Assembly (NCBI GenBank): GCA_002373755.1
Contig: DFJU01000052.1
Coordinates: 523-24,050 of the forward strand
Reading direction: 5' to 3'
Length of the DNA: 23,528 bases
DNA from: Bacteroidales bacterium UBA3663
GTDB lineage: Bacteria > Bacteroidota > Bacteroidia > Bacteroidales > UBA3663
This document shows, in pieces, positions 7,543 to 15,059 of the stretch (the first letter of the stretch is position 1; each line of letters opens with the position of its first letter). The position numbers and the translations under genes are program-made. The notes under the pieces were generated by a model. The model made no database searches. It saw only the letters and a list, made by a program, of their open reading frames with translations, and had not been told where the DNA came from.

Positions 7543-8976
7543 CTACTCTTCGGCGATCAAATCCTTTGCAGTAATCTGGCTATGCACAGATCCCGAATTC
7601 AACCCGTTTGAAAGGCCGTACGGCGTTACAAATGTAAATACGACGCCTCGTTTTGTTCCAGTGACCTCCATGAAGATACGCTTCCGTTCCTGAAGCTTCT
7701 GTTCATAATCTTTGGTGATGGTGTAGGCAGTTTCACAGAACTTCATCTCCACCAGATGGACAATCTTGTCGGCGCGCTTGATGACGAGGTCAATCTGCGT
7801 CCCCTTCCGGTCGTCATCCTTGGCAGGCACAAAACGCCACGCAGAACTCTCGGTTGCCATACCGGAAATGCCAAGTCCACGCTTGATTTGGGGCAAATGC
7901 CTCATGCAGACCTCTTCAAATGCGAATCCTTCCCACGACTCGACACTGCGGCTCGCGTAGTTGTGCTGCCAATATTTGGTGTCAAGAGTGCGGTTGCCAT
8001 CCACGTAGCGGAAATAGAATATTGTATAGAAATCGGCCAATTTGTAGAGTGACAGTTTTGTCTTGTTGCCGAATTGGGCATACGAGACGACAAAGTCACA
8101 ACGCTCCAGATTGTCGATGATTTTTGAGAGACCGCCTCCACTGAATCCTGTTGCCTGTTCAATTTCACCGCGTGTAAAACCTTGTCTTTTTGTGGCCAAC
8201 AACTTCACCACAGCAATGTAGCGGTCAGCCTTGTTGAACAGGGCATTGTACAGTTCGCTGAACTCATTGCTCAACTCTCCACCTTTCTTGAAAATCAAAT
8301 TATCAACATTTTGCGGCAGACTTAATTCAGGTTGCAGTAGGCTCAGATAAAACGGCACTCCTCCAAAAATCATGTAGCATTGGATAATCTGATATTCGTC
8401 CCAATCGAATCCATGTTCAATCAAATATGCCTTACATTCATCAAGATAGAACGGACGCAGATAAATTCTGAGTGTAATGCGGTTATGAAGACCGCCTTGA
8501 TTGTCCTCCAACTTGTCTTTCATCCACGTAGTCGCACTTCCACAAGCTATGAAGACAATATCATCGCGGTTCTGTACCCAATTGGCCCAAAAATACTCCA
8601 GTTCGGCCGTGAAACCGCTGCCTTGTGTATCCATCCAGGGTATTTCATCGAAGAAAATCACTTTACGCTTGTCGGGGGACTTTTCCAAATACCGCTGTAA
8701 CTGGACAAACGCCGTATGCCAGTCTTTAATCTGAGGCATATCTGTGTTTCCAGAATATGCAATCAGAGTTTCGCGGAAATTCTGCAGCTGGTAGGACTGG
8801 CTCTGCCGATGCGACCCTACGTAGCGGAAAGTGTAGGTGTCATCAAAAAACCTCCTGACCAGAAACGTTTTTCCCACGCGTCGTCGGCCATAAAGCACAA
8901 TGAACTCCGAGCGGGACGATGTCAATGCACGTTGCAGTTCTTGGCATTCGTTTTGTCTTCCAATGAGTTTGTCCAT
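7543..8976 (-). CDS. AAA ATPase of the ATPase_2/DUF234 family with PD-(D/E)XK-like C-terminus
   Basis: A 477-residue cytosolic ATPase. Residues 30-37 are a Walker A loop (GRRRVGKT). KVIFFDE gives Walker B with D110/E111, and ACGSATTWM (144-152) is a sensor-like strand. A winged-helix-like segment (about 255-310, with GFTRGEIEQATGFSGGGLSK) precedes the DUF234 domain. There IDLVI (D396) and VEMKF (E410, K412) form the D...ExK signature of restriction-endonuclease-like folds. The family is common in archaea and Bacteroidetes, often in several copies, and its role is not firmly known; nuclease-linked DNA functions are an inference. It has its own promoter (9000-9030), and gene plus promoter are bracketed by hairpin repeats. 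The DNA is more AT-rich than most neighbours and poor in the GGCCGA word, which fits acquisition by transfer. Confidence 0.88.
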   Translation of the reverse strand: MDKLIGRQNECQELQRALTSSRSEFIVLYGRRRVGKTFLVRRFFDDTYTFRYVGSHRQSQSYQLQNFRETLIAYSGNTDMPQIKDWHTAFVQLQRYLEKSPDKRKVIFFDEIPWMDTQGSGFTAELEYFWANWVQNRDDIVFIACGSATTWMKDKLEDNQGGLHNRITLRIYLRPFYLDECKAYLIEHGFDWDEYQIIQCYMIFGGVPFYLSLLQPELSLPQNVDNLIFKKGGELSNEFSELYNALFNKADRYIAVVKLLATKRQGFTRGEIEQATGFSGGGLSKIIDNLERCDFVVSYAQFGNKTKLSLYKLADFYTIFYFRYVDGNRTLDTKYWQHNYASRSVESWEGFAFEEVCMRHLPQIKRGLGISGMATESSAWRFVPAKDDDRKGTQIDLVIKRADKIVHLVEMKFCETAYTITKDYEQKLQERKRIFMEVTGTKRGVVFTFVTPYGLSNGLNSGSVHSQITAKDLIAEE

Positions 8977-8999
8977 AAATAAGCCTTATTTTTATGGCA

Positions 9000-9030
9000 C
9001 AAAATTAAAGACTTTTTTGCGACGGCCAAC
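9000..9030 (-). promoter_or_regulatory. Promoter of the DUF234 ATPase gene
   Basis: On the minus strand, TAATTTTG (9000-9007) matches the -7 consensus and GTTG (9027-9030) sits about where the -33 TTTG should be. Transcription would start near 8993, about 17 bases before the ATG at 8976. The promoter lies inside the interval bracketed by the two hairpin repeats, so the gene would travel with its own promoter. Confidence 0.5.
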
Positions 9031-9035
9031 CCTTT

Positions 9036-9148
9036 TTCGTCCAAATCTCGCTTTTTCACCAACATTTGGACAAAACCACTGACCATTTTCGTCCAAATCT
9101 CACTTTTTCGCCCACATTTGGACAAAATCGGTTTTTCTTGGCGGATGG
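9036..9148. repeat. Right copy of the 52-bp-period hairpin repeat flanking the ATPase gene
   Basis: This copy holds two full units: GTCCAAATCT at 9039 and 9091, and CATTTGGAC at 9063 and 9115, each pair 52 bases apart. Each unit is an inverted repeat (ATTTGGAC arm against GTCCAAAT arm, loop about 17 bases) separated by a TGGTCAGTG-type spacer. It lies between the malQ remnant stop (9154) and the ATPase promoter. Confidence 0.75.
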
Positions 9149-9153
9149 ATTTT

Positions 9154-9714
9154 TCATCGTCCGCTCTCCTCGATCATCGCCTTGACCTTCCGGTTGAAGT
9201 CATTGGCCGATGCCAGCTGCTCGATGTTCAGGTGCATACGGTAGCGCCAGTAGTGACGCGGATTGGCCGGAATGTTGATGCGTTCGGCGTCGGCATCGGG
9301 GTGGCGCAGCGTGCCGTCCAATGCAAGCCAGTCCTGTAGCGGCAGGATGCACAGCAGCGACGGACATTCGAGATGTTGGCCGATGATTTTCCCGCACACC
9401 TCCGGCGTGGCTTCGAGCGGCGCATTGCCCGTCATTCCCAGTTCGTCAGTCCAGTAGGCCTGCGTCTGCTCGCGGTCCATCGCCCACCATTGGCGCAGCG
9501 TCTCGGTGTCGTGGCTGCCCGTCGTGCAGACGCTCAGTTCCGGATAGTCCGCCACGTGGCCGAAACGCGATTCGAGGCTCTTCGGCATACGCTGGATTTC
9601 GAGCGTCAGGATGTTGAGCTGCTTCATCACCCACGGCACACATTCCGGCACCATACCGAGGTCCTCGCCGCACACAATCATCTGCGTGGCATTTCCAGCC
9701 AAATGGATGTAAAA
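9154..9714 (-). pseudogene. malQ: 5'-truncated remnant of malQ (4-alpha-glucanotransferase, GH77)
   Basis: About 180 residues match the C-terminal third of the GH77 barrel: VCGEDLGMVPECVPWVM, ILTLEIQRMPK, SVCTTGSHDTETLRQWW and a natural-looking end KVKAMIEESGR. GH77 enzymes transfer maltosyl and longer glucan chains and are normally 500 residues or more (about 900 in many Bacteroidales). The acid/base Glu (in GEDLG) and the transition-state Asp (in SHDTE) are present. The upstream barrel with the nucleophile Asp is missing. Homology begins around 9702, where the only possible start is a TTG, and an in-frame TAA closes the frame at 9715-9717. There is no plausible promoter or leader. I judge it a dead fragment left by a deletion; an intact malQ may exist elsewhere. 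Confidence 0.8.
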
Positions 9715-9717
9715 TTA

Positions 9718-9940
9718 TAGAAAATTCCGAGCAATTTGACTTTTTTGATGTAAAATTTGAATAAGGACAGGCTCCGTGGTGTAATACTGCAATTACGCGA
9801 TAGCATCGGACGTAATCTTCCCAGACGCGGAAAGCCCAGGGTGAGGTCGATACGGCAGGCCGAAAACAATGGCCGAAATCCGAAACGAGCGACGAAAGCG
9901 GTGGCCGATGAATTTTTTGTTGGACGAAATGCCGAGCTTT
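9718..9940. other. Gene-free stretch upstream of the malQ remnant
   Basis: No protein with recognisable family features reads through here on either strand; short open frames (9678-10022 minus, 9757-10122 plus) look random. GATGTAAAATT occurs twice (9706-9716 and 9747-9757). From about 9850 the DNA is dense in GGCCGA (9858, 9871, 9903). The AT-rich start (9703-9770) could be the deletion scar. Confidence 0.4.
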
Positions 9941-9972
9941 CTTGCGACGACCGCAAAAATGCTATTTCTTTG
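9941..9972 (+). promoter_or_regulatory. Promoter of the methyltransferase gene
   Basis: CTTG (9941-9944) and TTTCTTTG (9965-9972, one mismatch to TAnnTTTG) are spaced exactly as -33 and -7 boxes, with centres 26 bases apart. The start would be near 9979, with a leader of about 57 bases to the ATG at 10037. Confidence 0.4.
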
Positions 9973-10036
9973 CAGGGCCGAAACCGACATCGAACGAGAC
10001 TAAAACCGATTTCGGCGCTCAAACTTTTTCACTTTT

Positions 10037-10846
10037 ATGGCACTTTCCAACATAGAGAAGCACTACAACAAGCATCCGGAAGACCTGCGATTGCTTCGCA
10101 GACACGGAATTGTCGAGTTTGAAACGACGATGCACCATCTGCACCGGTTCCTGCAAACGGGACAGACAATGCTCGACATCGGAGCCGGCACCGGACGCTA
10201 CACTTCCGCACTCATGGCCGAGGGCTACAGCGTGAAGGCCGTGGAGCTCGTGCGACGCAACATTGACGTGTTCCTGAAGCGCGAGCCAACTGCCGACGTG
10301 GTGCAGGGCGACGCGCGCAACATGCCGTTCATTCCGACTGCATCGGCCGACGTAACCCTGCTGCTGGGACCTCTGTACCACCTGATTGGCGACGGCGAGA
10401 AACTGAAGGCTCTGAACGAGGCCCGGCGCGTGACCAAGCCCGGCGGAATCATCTTCGTGGCCTATCTGATGAACGAATACAGCATCCTCACCTACTGTTT
10501 CGACGAGGAAAGAATCGGCGACTTCCTGGCTCGCGGCATCGTCGATAAAGACTACCATCTACACGTCCAGGAGGGCGAACTTTACGACTATGTCCGACTG
10601 GAAGACATCGACCGCCTCAACGCGAAAGCCGGTCTGGAACGCGTCACGATCTTCTCGCCCGACGGCGCAGCCGACTATATGCGAACACGCCTCAACCAGA
10701 TGAGCGACGAGACGTTCGCCCACTTCATCGAATACCAGAAGTGCATCTCCGAGCGACCCGACCTCATCGGCGCCGGAAGTCACGTAGTCGATGTTGTCCG
10801 ATGCCCCGAAGCCCCGAAGCAGTCCGCGGCCGACGACAATCTGTAG
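10037..10846 (+). CDS. Class I SAM-dependent methyltransferase, substrate unknown
   Basis: A 269-residue soluble protein with the Rossmann-fold motif I LDIGAGTGRY (46-55) that binds S-adenosylmethionine. Further motifs are an acidic strand end (AVELV, about 69-73), QGDARNMPF (about 94-102, motif II/III type), and LLLGPLYHL followed by a post-motif helix with TKPGGIIFVAYL (about 138-149). This is the Methyltransf_11/25 pattern of small-molecule methylases. Nothing in the sequence names the substrate. It is monocistronic, has its own promoter, and converges on asnA across a 99-base gap that holds a bidirectional hairpin. Codon use matches the chromosome, so it is not obviously acquired. Confidence 0.88.
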   Translation: MALSNIEKHYNKHPEDLRLLRRHGIVEFETTMHHLHRFLQTGQTMLDIGAGTGRYTSALMAEGYSVKAVELVRRNIDVFLKREPTADVVQGDARNMPFIPTASADVTLLLGPLYHLIGDGEKLKALNEARRVTKPGGIIFVAYLMNEYSILTYCFDEERIGDFLARGIVDKDYHLHVQEGELYDYVRLEDIDRLNAKAGLERVTIFSPDGAADYMRTRLNQMSDETFAHFIEYQKCISERPDLIGAGSHVVDVVRCPEAPKQSAADDNL

Positions 10847-10878
10847 GCGAGGCGAACCTCATCGCACACAAAAAAATT

Positions 10879-10908
10879 CAGGCAAGCATCAATTGCGATA
10901 CTTGCCTG
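10879..10908. terminator. Bidirectional terminator between methyltransferase and asnA
   Basis: CAGGCAAG (10879-10886) pairs with CTTGCCTG (10901-10908), with partial pairing inside the 14-base loop. An A-run precedes (about 10870-10876) and GTGTTTTT follows, so it can end transcripts on both strands. It lies between convergent genes. Confidence 0.75.
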
Positions 10909-10945
10909 TGTTTTTATTTCCAACTACGCGGATTTCCGCGCCGCA

Positions 10946-11983
10946 TCAAATCAAGTTCATGCCCAACTCGTGGCACTTCCGGCGCATGTCTTCGGGCCAG
11001 ATGCTGCACTGTGTTTCGCCGATGTGAGCCTTGTGGAGCAACACCAGACAAAGGCGCGACTGACCGATGCCGCCGCCGATGGTGAGCGGAAGCTTGCCCT
11101 CCAGCAGGCACTTGTGGAAGAAGAGTTCCTTGCGGTCCTCCTTGCCCGTCAACTTGAGCTGACGCAACAACGCCTCCTTATCGACGCGGATGCCCATCGA
11201 CGAAAGCTCGATGCTGCGGTTCAGAATCGGATACCAGATCAGCAAATCGCCGTTCAGACCCTTGTAGCCCTCTTCGTTAGGCGTTGTCCAGTCGTCGTAG
11301 TCCGGCGCACGCAGGTCATGCTCCTCTCCGTTGCTCAACTTGCCGCCGATGCCCATGATGAACACAGCGCCATACTTCTTGCAGATGGCATCCTCGCGCT
11401 CCTTCGGAGTGAGGTTCGGGTACATCTGGAGCAACTCCTCGCTGTGGACGAAGAAGACCTCTTCGGGCAGGAAGTGAGGAATATCCGGATATGTCTCGCA
11501 AATCTTGAATTCGGTGCGCAGAATTGCGCCGTAAATCTTGTTGACAATCTTTTTGAGGAAAGCGATGTTGCGCTCTTCGGCCGTCATCACGCGGCACCAG
11601 TCCCACTGATCGACGTAGAGCGAATGGATGTTGTCCAATTCCTCATCTGCGCGGATGGCGTTCATGTCGGCCACAATGCCGAAGCCAGGCTCGATTTCAT
11701 ATTCGGCCAACGTGTAGCGCTTCCATTTTGCCAGCGAATGGACAACCTCGGCGCGCGCCTCGTTCATGTCCTTGATGGGGAACGACACCGCACGTTCGAC
11801 GCCGTTCAGGTCATCGTTCATGCCCAATCCGCGTAGCACGAAAAGAGGTGCCGTGACGCGGCGCAGACGGAGTTCGGTGGTGAGGCTTTCCAAGAAAAAA
11901 TCCTTGATGCACTTGATGGCCTGCTCTGTCTGTTTCAAGTTCAGCGCCGACTTATAGTGCTCTGGAATAATCAATTGACTCAT
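10946..11983 (-). CDS. asnA: Aspartate-ammonia ligase (asparagine synthetase A)
   Basis: A 345-residue cytosolic enzyme that makes asparagine from aspartate, ammonia and ATP through an aspartyl-AMP intermediate. It resembles class II aminoacyl-tRNA synthetases. Family blocks visible include VTAPLFVLRGLGMNDDLNGVERAV (about 43-66), MNAIRADEELDNIHSLYVDQWDW (about 107-129), FIMGIGGKLSNGEEHDLRAPDYDDW and the class II motif 3-like GGGIGQSRL (303-311). Its length is slightly above the E. coli enzyme (330). The ATG at 11983 begins MSQLIIPEHYK and follows a clear promoter (12110-12142) with a leader of about 120 bases. The leader shows no T-box or other riboswitch I could recognise. It has its own promoter but follows the HAD gene on the same strand. 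Confidence 0.97.
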   Translation of the reverse strand: MSQLIIPEHYKSALNLKQTEQAIKCIKDFFLESLTTELRLRRVTAPLFVLRGLGMNDDLNGVERAVSFPIKDMNEARAEVVHSLAKWKRYTLAEYEIEPGFGIVADMNAIRADEELDNIHSLYVDQWDWCRVMTAEERNIAFLKKIVNKIYGAILRTEFKICETYPDIPHFLPEEVFFVHSEELLQMYPNLTPKEREDAICKKYGAVFIMGIGGKLSNGEEHDLRAPDYDDWTTPNEEGYKGLNGDLLIWYPILNRSIELSSMGIRVDKEALLRQLKLTGKEDRKELFFHKCLLEGKLPLTIGGGIGQSRLCLVLLHKAHIGETQCSIWPEDMRRKCHELGMNLI

Positions 11984-12109
11984 TGTATATTTGGATGATT
12001 TTATCGCATTTTGTAAGGCCGAAACGCCCTTCTGCTACCACATTGCAAACATTATGTCCGATGGAACGGCAGACGGCTTTCACGGCCTCAGCTTTCGTTT
12101 AAAGCGCCG

Positions 12110-12142
12110 CAAATATAGCAAAAAAAGGCGCAAAGTGCCAAT
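12110..12142 (-). promoter_or_regulatory. Promoter of asnA
   Basis: On the minus strand, TATATTTG (12110-12117) is a perfect -7 box and ATTG (12139-12142) lies 27 bases upstream (centre to centre) as -33. The -33 box falls in the loop of the preceding HAD-gene terminator, so one gene's end and the next gene's promoter overlap. Confidence 0.6.
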
Positions 12143-12169
12143 CTTTTTCCACAATTTTGCACTTTGCGC
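12128..12169 (-). terminator. Terminator of the HAD gene
   Basis: GCGCAAAGTGC (12128-12138) and GCACTTTGCGC (12159-12169) form a perfect 11-bp stem with a 20-base loop. On the minus strand the stem is followed, after one C, by a T-run (12120-12126 region), as expected downstream of the gene ending at 12213. T-rich sequence on the other side could let it work in both directions. Confidence 0.75.
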
Positions 12170-12212
12170 TTACTTTTTTCTTTTATTTTGCCACTTTTTG
12201 CAAACAAATGTA

Positions 12213-12857
12213 TCAAAGGAACATTTTGAGCAGATTGTCCCAAGCCGACGGATTTTCCTTCACATTGAAGAAATCGATTCCCAGCGGACGGGCACTTTCG
12301 CCGTCGGTATCCTCGCGGTCGCCCACGTAGAGCGTCGTGGCGGCATCGAGCCCGAATTGCTCCATCAGACGCTGCATTGACTGCCGGCACGGCTTCAATC
12401 CGCCCATCTTTGCGGCCGACACGATGCCGTCGAACATGTCGCGCGACAGACCGAGTGCCTCTATCTTCTCGACCTCATGGCCGTAGTCGCTGTAGAGGAT
12501 GATTTTCAGTCCGCGCGCACGCATTGCCTCAAGCAACTCTTTGGTCAACGGGCGCAGCAGGAAATAAAGGTGCAACAGCGAGACCTGCAACGGCATGTAC
12601 CGCTCCTGATACCAGCGGCGGACCTTCTCGACGGTCAGGCTGCGCTTAACGCGGGCCATTTCGGCAAACAGCGCATCATAGACACCGGCCGCATCGCCAT
12701 AGTCATGCCCCTTGATGTTCTTGCGGGCACGTCGTTCGGCTCCCAGAACCCACATGTTCGGAATGTCGGCCAACACCAGCTTCAGCGGCAGGCCCTTGTT
12801 GTCGTAGAGCGTGCCGTCGAGGTCAAAAATGACAGCCTTGTATTTCTCAATATTCAT
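12213..12857 (-). CDS. HAD-superfamily hydrolase (phosphatase-like)
   Basis: A 214-residue cytosolic HAD hydrolase. Motif I FDLDGT holds the nucleophile D12 and the acid/base D14. Motif II is LYSDYG (about 121-126), motif III Lys lies in GGLKP (about 151-155), and motif IV VGDREDTDGE has D180 and D183. A helical cap lies between motifs I and II (about 20-115). Such proteins usually dephosphorylate small phosphometabolites; the substrate cannot be read from the sequence. The start at 12857 (MNIEKYKAVIFDLDG) puts motif I at the usual distance. Upstream, the same strand holds the 73-bp repeat array rather than a recognisable promoter; downstream is a strong hairpin. It might be co-transcribed from the GH3 gene. 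Confidence 0.88.
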   Translation of the reverse strand: MNIEKYKAVIFDLDGTLYDNKGLPLKLVLADIPNMWVLGAERRARKNIKGHDYGDAAGVYDALFAEMARVKRSLTVEKVRRWYQERYMPLQVSLLHLYFLLRPLTKELLEAMRARGLKIILYSDYGHEVEKIEALGLSRDMFDGIVSAAKMGGLKPCRQSMQRLMEQFGLDAATTLYVGDREDTDGESARPLGIDFFNVKENPSAWDNLLKMFL

Positions 12858-12890
12858 ATCACTCTTTCACAAGAATTTAAGCAAAAAAAT

Positions 12891-13165
12891 CTCAAGAATT
12901 TGAGAATTGAGAGAAATACGATTCTCACAATCTCCAATCCTTGAACATTTTCTTTCAATTTTTCTCAAGAATTCGAGAATCAAAAGAAATAATTCTTCCA
13001 ATTCCCCAATCCTTGAACATTTTCTTTCTGTTTTTCTCAAGAATTCGAGAATCAAAAGAAAAATAATTCTTCCAATTCCCCAATCCTTGAACATTTTCTT
13101 TCAATTTTTCTCAAGAATTCGAGAATCAAAAGAAAAAATTCTTCCAATTCCCTAATCCTTGAGAC
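12891..13165. repeat. Intergenic tandem array with a period of about 73 bp (3.7 copies)
   Basis: CTCAAGAATT begins units at 12891, 12964, 13036 and 13110, giving periods of 73, 72 and 74 bases. The shared body runs GAGAATCAAAAGAAA, then ATTCTTCCAATTCCCC, then AATCCTTGAACATTTTC. The first unit is most divergent and the last is cut short at AATCCTTGAGACC. Because the periods are not multiples of three and the open frames across it are low-complexity, it is unlikely to be coding. It fills nearly the whole gap between the HAD gene start and the GH3 gene end. Confidence 0.85.
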
Positions 13166-13177
13166 CTTTATTGTTCA

Positions 13178-14893
13178 TTACTTGACCAATGCCTTGAACT
13201 TGGCGTGACGCTTTTCGTCCTGCATCAGGAGGTTCATCTTGAACTGGCCATCGCGCGCACCCTCAGCGATGCAGGCTGCCTTGAACTTCTCGAAACTGTT
13301 TTCGACAAGGCAGTAGCCAACAGGGTCATGTACGCGCATCGAATCGCGCTTGGCGACATATTCGACGTTCTGTTGGCGCAGATATTTGTCAACGAGCTTT
13401 GTGAACTCGTCGCACTGCTGCTGCGTAGTGTCCTGATTCTCAAACTCGTAATAGAAACGGTAGAGCGATGATTCTAGGTCGGCAAATCCGACGAAGAACT
13501 TCACTTTCTGTCCGCTTTCGGCAGCAGCCTGGTTGACAGCTTCGATGAACTGACGCTCGTGCAGCTTTTCGCCTGTCATGGTGACGATGCCGTTCACCTT
13601 CTGCAACATGAACACGCGTGGGGTGTTGTAGAACGGCGTTCCGACCTCGACCAGATCGTTCATGTTGTAGCGGTACAGGCCAGAGCAGGTCGTCACAAAC
13701 GGGCAATAGCGCTTGCCCTGCTCCAACTCATGCAACTGGTAGAACTTGGCCGACTTGAGCGCCTCCGGGTCGTTGAGCTTGTCAACATCCTCTTCGGCCA
13801 TGAACTCGTAGAAATGGTAGTGCGGGAAGAGGGTGCTGTTGTTCGTCTCGTCCATAACCAGACCGAAACGGCACTCCGACGAGAAGTAGCCGAACTCCTG
13901 ATGCAGGCAGGTGTCGGGGAAGAATCCCTTGATCTTGTCAAGATAGACATGGGTGTTGCCGCACTTCCAGGTGTTGAGAATCTGGAGGTTAGGCCAATAG
14001 TGCTTGGGCAGGACGCGGCCATATTTCTTCTTCAACTCGCGTAGTTCGGCGGCGCGCTTCGGATTGGGCGAAATCTGAGCCTCTACCTCCTTGCGGATGT
14101 CGTCCGGAATGTCGAAATCGTGGCTCAAAGTGCCCTTTTCGATGTCGTCGCAGTATTGGTCATAATACTTATCGACGTTCTTCTGCACCTCGACGAGCGT
14201 AGATGGATTGGCCGTAATGAAAATCGTGGCGTCGCACTCGATTGAGAGGCGCATGATGGTGTAGTAGCGCGCGTTGTAGTCCTTGATTCCATAGACTCCA
14301 CCGGGCACGGCATACATCTCCTTGACGAACGACGGCGCATCGCGGCGCGTCACACCCGACACGGATCCGGCCACAGTGCCATCGGGCGCATAGCCTTCGA
14401 CATCCTTGCCGACGATGGTGACGAGATAGCCGTAGAACGCCTTCGGACGGTTCTGGATGTAGTTGTAGAGCCACACCTTGGTCATCTTGCCATAGACGGT
14501 CTTCAGATAGACGTCGGTGATGGGAATCCACTTCGGCTCTTTGGTTGTGCCCGATGTGGTGGCATACATCACAGGCTTGCCGGGCACGAGCACGTTGGCC
14601 TCACCGTTCTTGTGGCGGTCGATGTACGGGCGATAGTCCTCGTAGTCGCTCGGGGCAATCACCTCGGTGTAGCGCTTGTAGAGCTCATCGCCATTTGCCG
14701 CAGCCAGAATATAGTCGAAACGGTGGGTACGACCGAATTCAGTGTCCTTGGCATATTCCAGGATGTTGCGCAACGTCTGTTCGCTGGCCTGTTTCGGATT
14801 CTTGCTCGCCTTGACCAACTTGCGGTAGTTGATGCCGCCCGCCACACGGAGCAGGAACGTAGTCAGCCATGCTGGAGTTGATTTTTTCTTCAT
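13178..14893 (-). CDS. GH3-family acyl-acid amido synthetase-like adenylating enzyme
   Basis: A 571-residue protein of the GH3 family (named after plant auxin-responsive genes), part of the adenylate-forming ANL superfamily. Such enzymes activate a carboxylic acid with ATP and, in plants, join it to an amino acid. Visible motifs are the phosphate-binding TTSGTTKEPK (112-121), the second motif FGYFSSE (about residue 340), YRYNMNDLVEV in the hinge region and MTGEKLHE before the small C-terminal domain. Bacterial members are common in Bacteroidetes but their acid and amine substrates are unknown. No signal peptide or membrane span is apparent. The start at 14893 (MKKKSTPAW) has a good promoter upstream (15017-15048). 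It is somewhat longer than many family members, at about 500. Confidence 0.88.
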   Translation of the reverse strand: MKKKSTPAWLTTFLLRVAGGINYRKLVKASKNPKQASEQTLRNILEYAKDTEFGRTHRFDYILAAANGDELYKRYTEVIAPSDYEDYRPYIDRHKNGEANVLVPGKPVMYATTSGTTKEPKWIPITDVYLKTVYGKMTKVWLYNYIQNRPKAFYGYLVTIVGKDVEGYAPDGTVAGSVSGVTRRDAPSFVKEMYAVPGGVYGIKDYNARYYTIMRLSIECDATIFITANPSTLVEVQKNVDKYYDQYCDDIEKGTLSHDFDIPDDIRKEVEAQISPNPKRAAELRELKKKYGRVLPKHYWPNLQILNTWKCGNTHVYLDKIKGFFPDTCLHQEFGYFSSECRFGLVMDETNNSTLFPHYHFYEFMAEEDVDKLNDPEALKSAKFYQLHELEQGKRYCPFVTTCSGLYRYNMNDLVEVGTPFYNTPRVFMLQKVNGIVTMTGEKLHERQFIEAVNQAAAESGQKVKFFVGFADLESSLYRFYYEFENQDTTQQQCDEFTKLVDKYLRQQNVEYVAKRDSMRVHDPVGYCLVENSFEKFKAACIAEGARDGQFKMNLLMQDEKRHAKFKALVK

Positions 14894-15016
14894 AGTCTTT
14901 TATTTAATTTTCAAATGATTACACATTATTTTTTTTCTGTTCACGGCCGATGCGGATGCCATCGGGAAACATTGTCAACTTTCGGCCGATGCGACTCGGC
15001 AAGCGCAAATTGCCCG

Positions 15017-15048
15017 CGAAAATAGCGAAAATCGGGCAGACAGGCAAA
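15017..15048 (-). promoter_or_regulatory. Promoter of the GH3-family gene
   Basis: On the minus strand, TTTG (15045-15048) and TATTTTCG (15017-15024, one mismatch to TAnnTTTG) are exactly 26 bases apart centre to centre. The start would be near 15010, leaving a leader of about 117 bases. The leader contains two GGCCGA words (14945 and 14982). Confidence 0.45.
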
Positions 15049-15059
15049 CAATCTGTCGG

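Noticed and set aside
9036..9148. Possible CRISPR array
   Set aside because: Only two units, the spacer-like parts are themselves repeated, and no cas gene is present.
9678..10122. Small frames on both strands between the malQ remnant and the methyltransferase
   Set aside because: Composition looks random, and one overlaps the methyltransferase start.
11984..12109. Possible riboswitch or T-box in the asnA leader
   Set aside because: A leader of about 120 bases exists, but no known conserved riboswitch core was recognisable by eye.
12867..13155. Frames across the 73-bp array (75 and 82 codons)
   Set aside because: The repeat period is not a multiple of three and the peptides are low-complexity; better explained as a DNA repeat.
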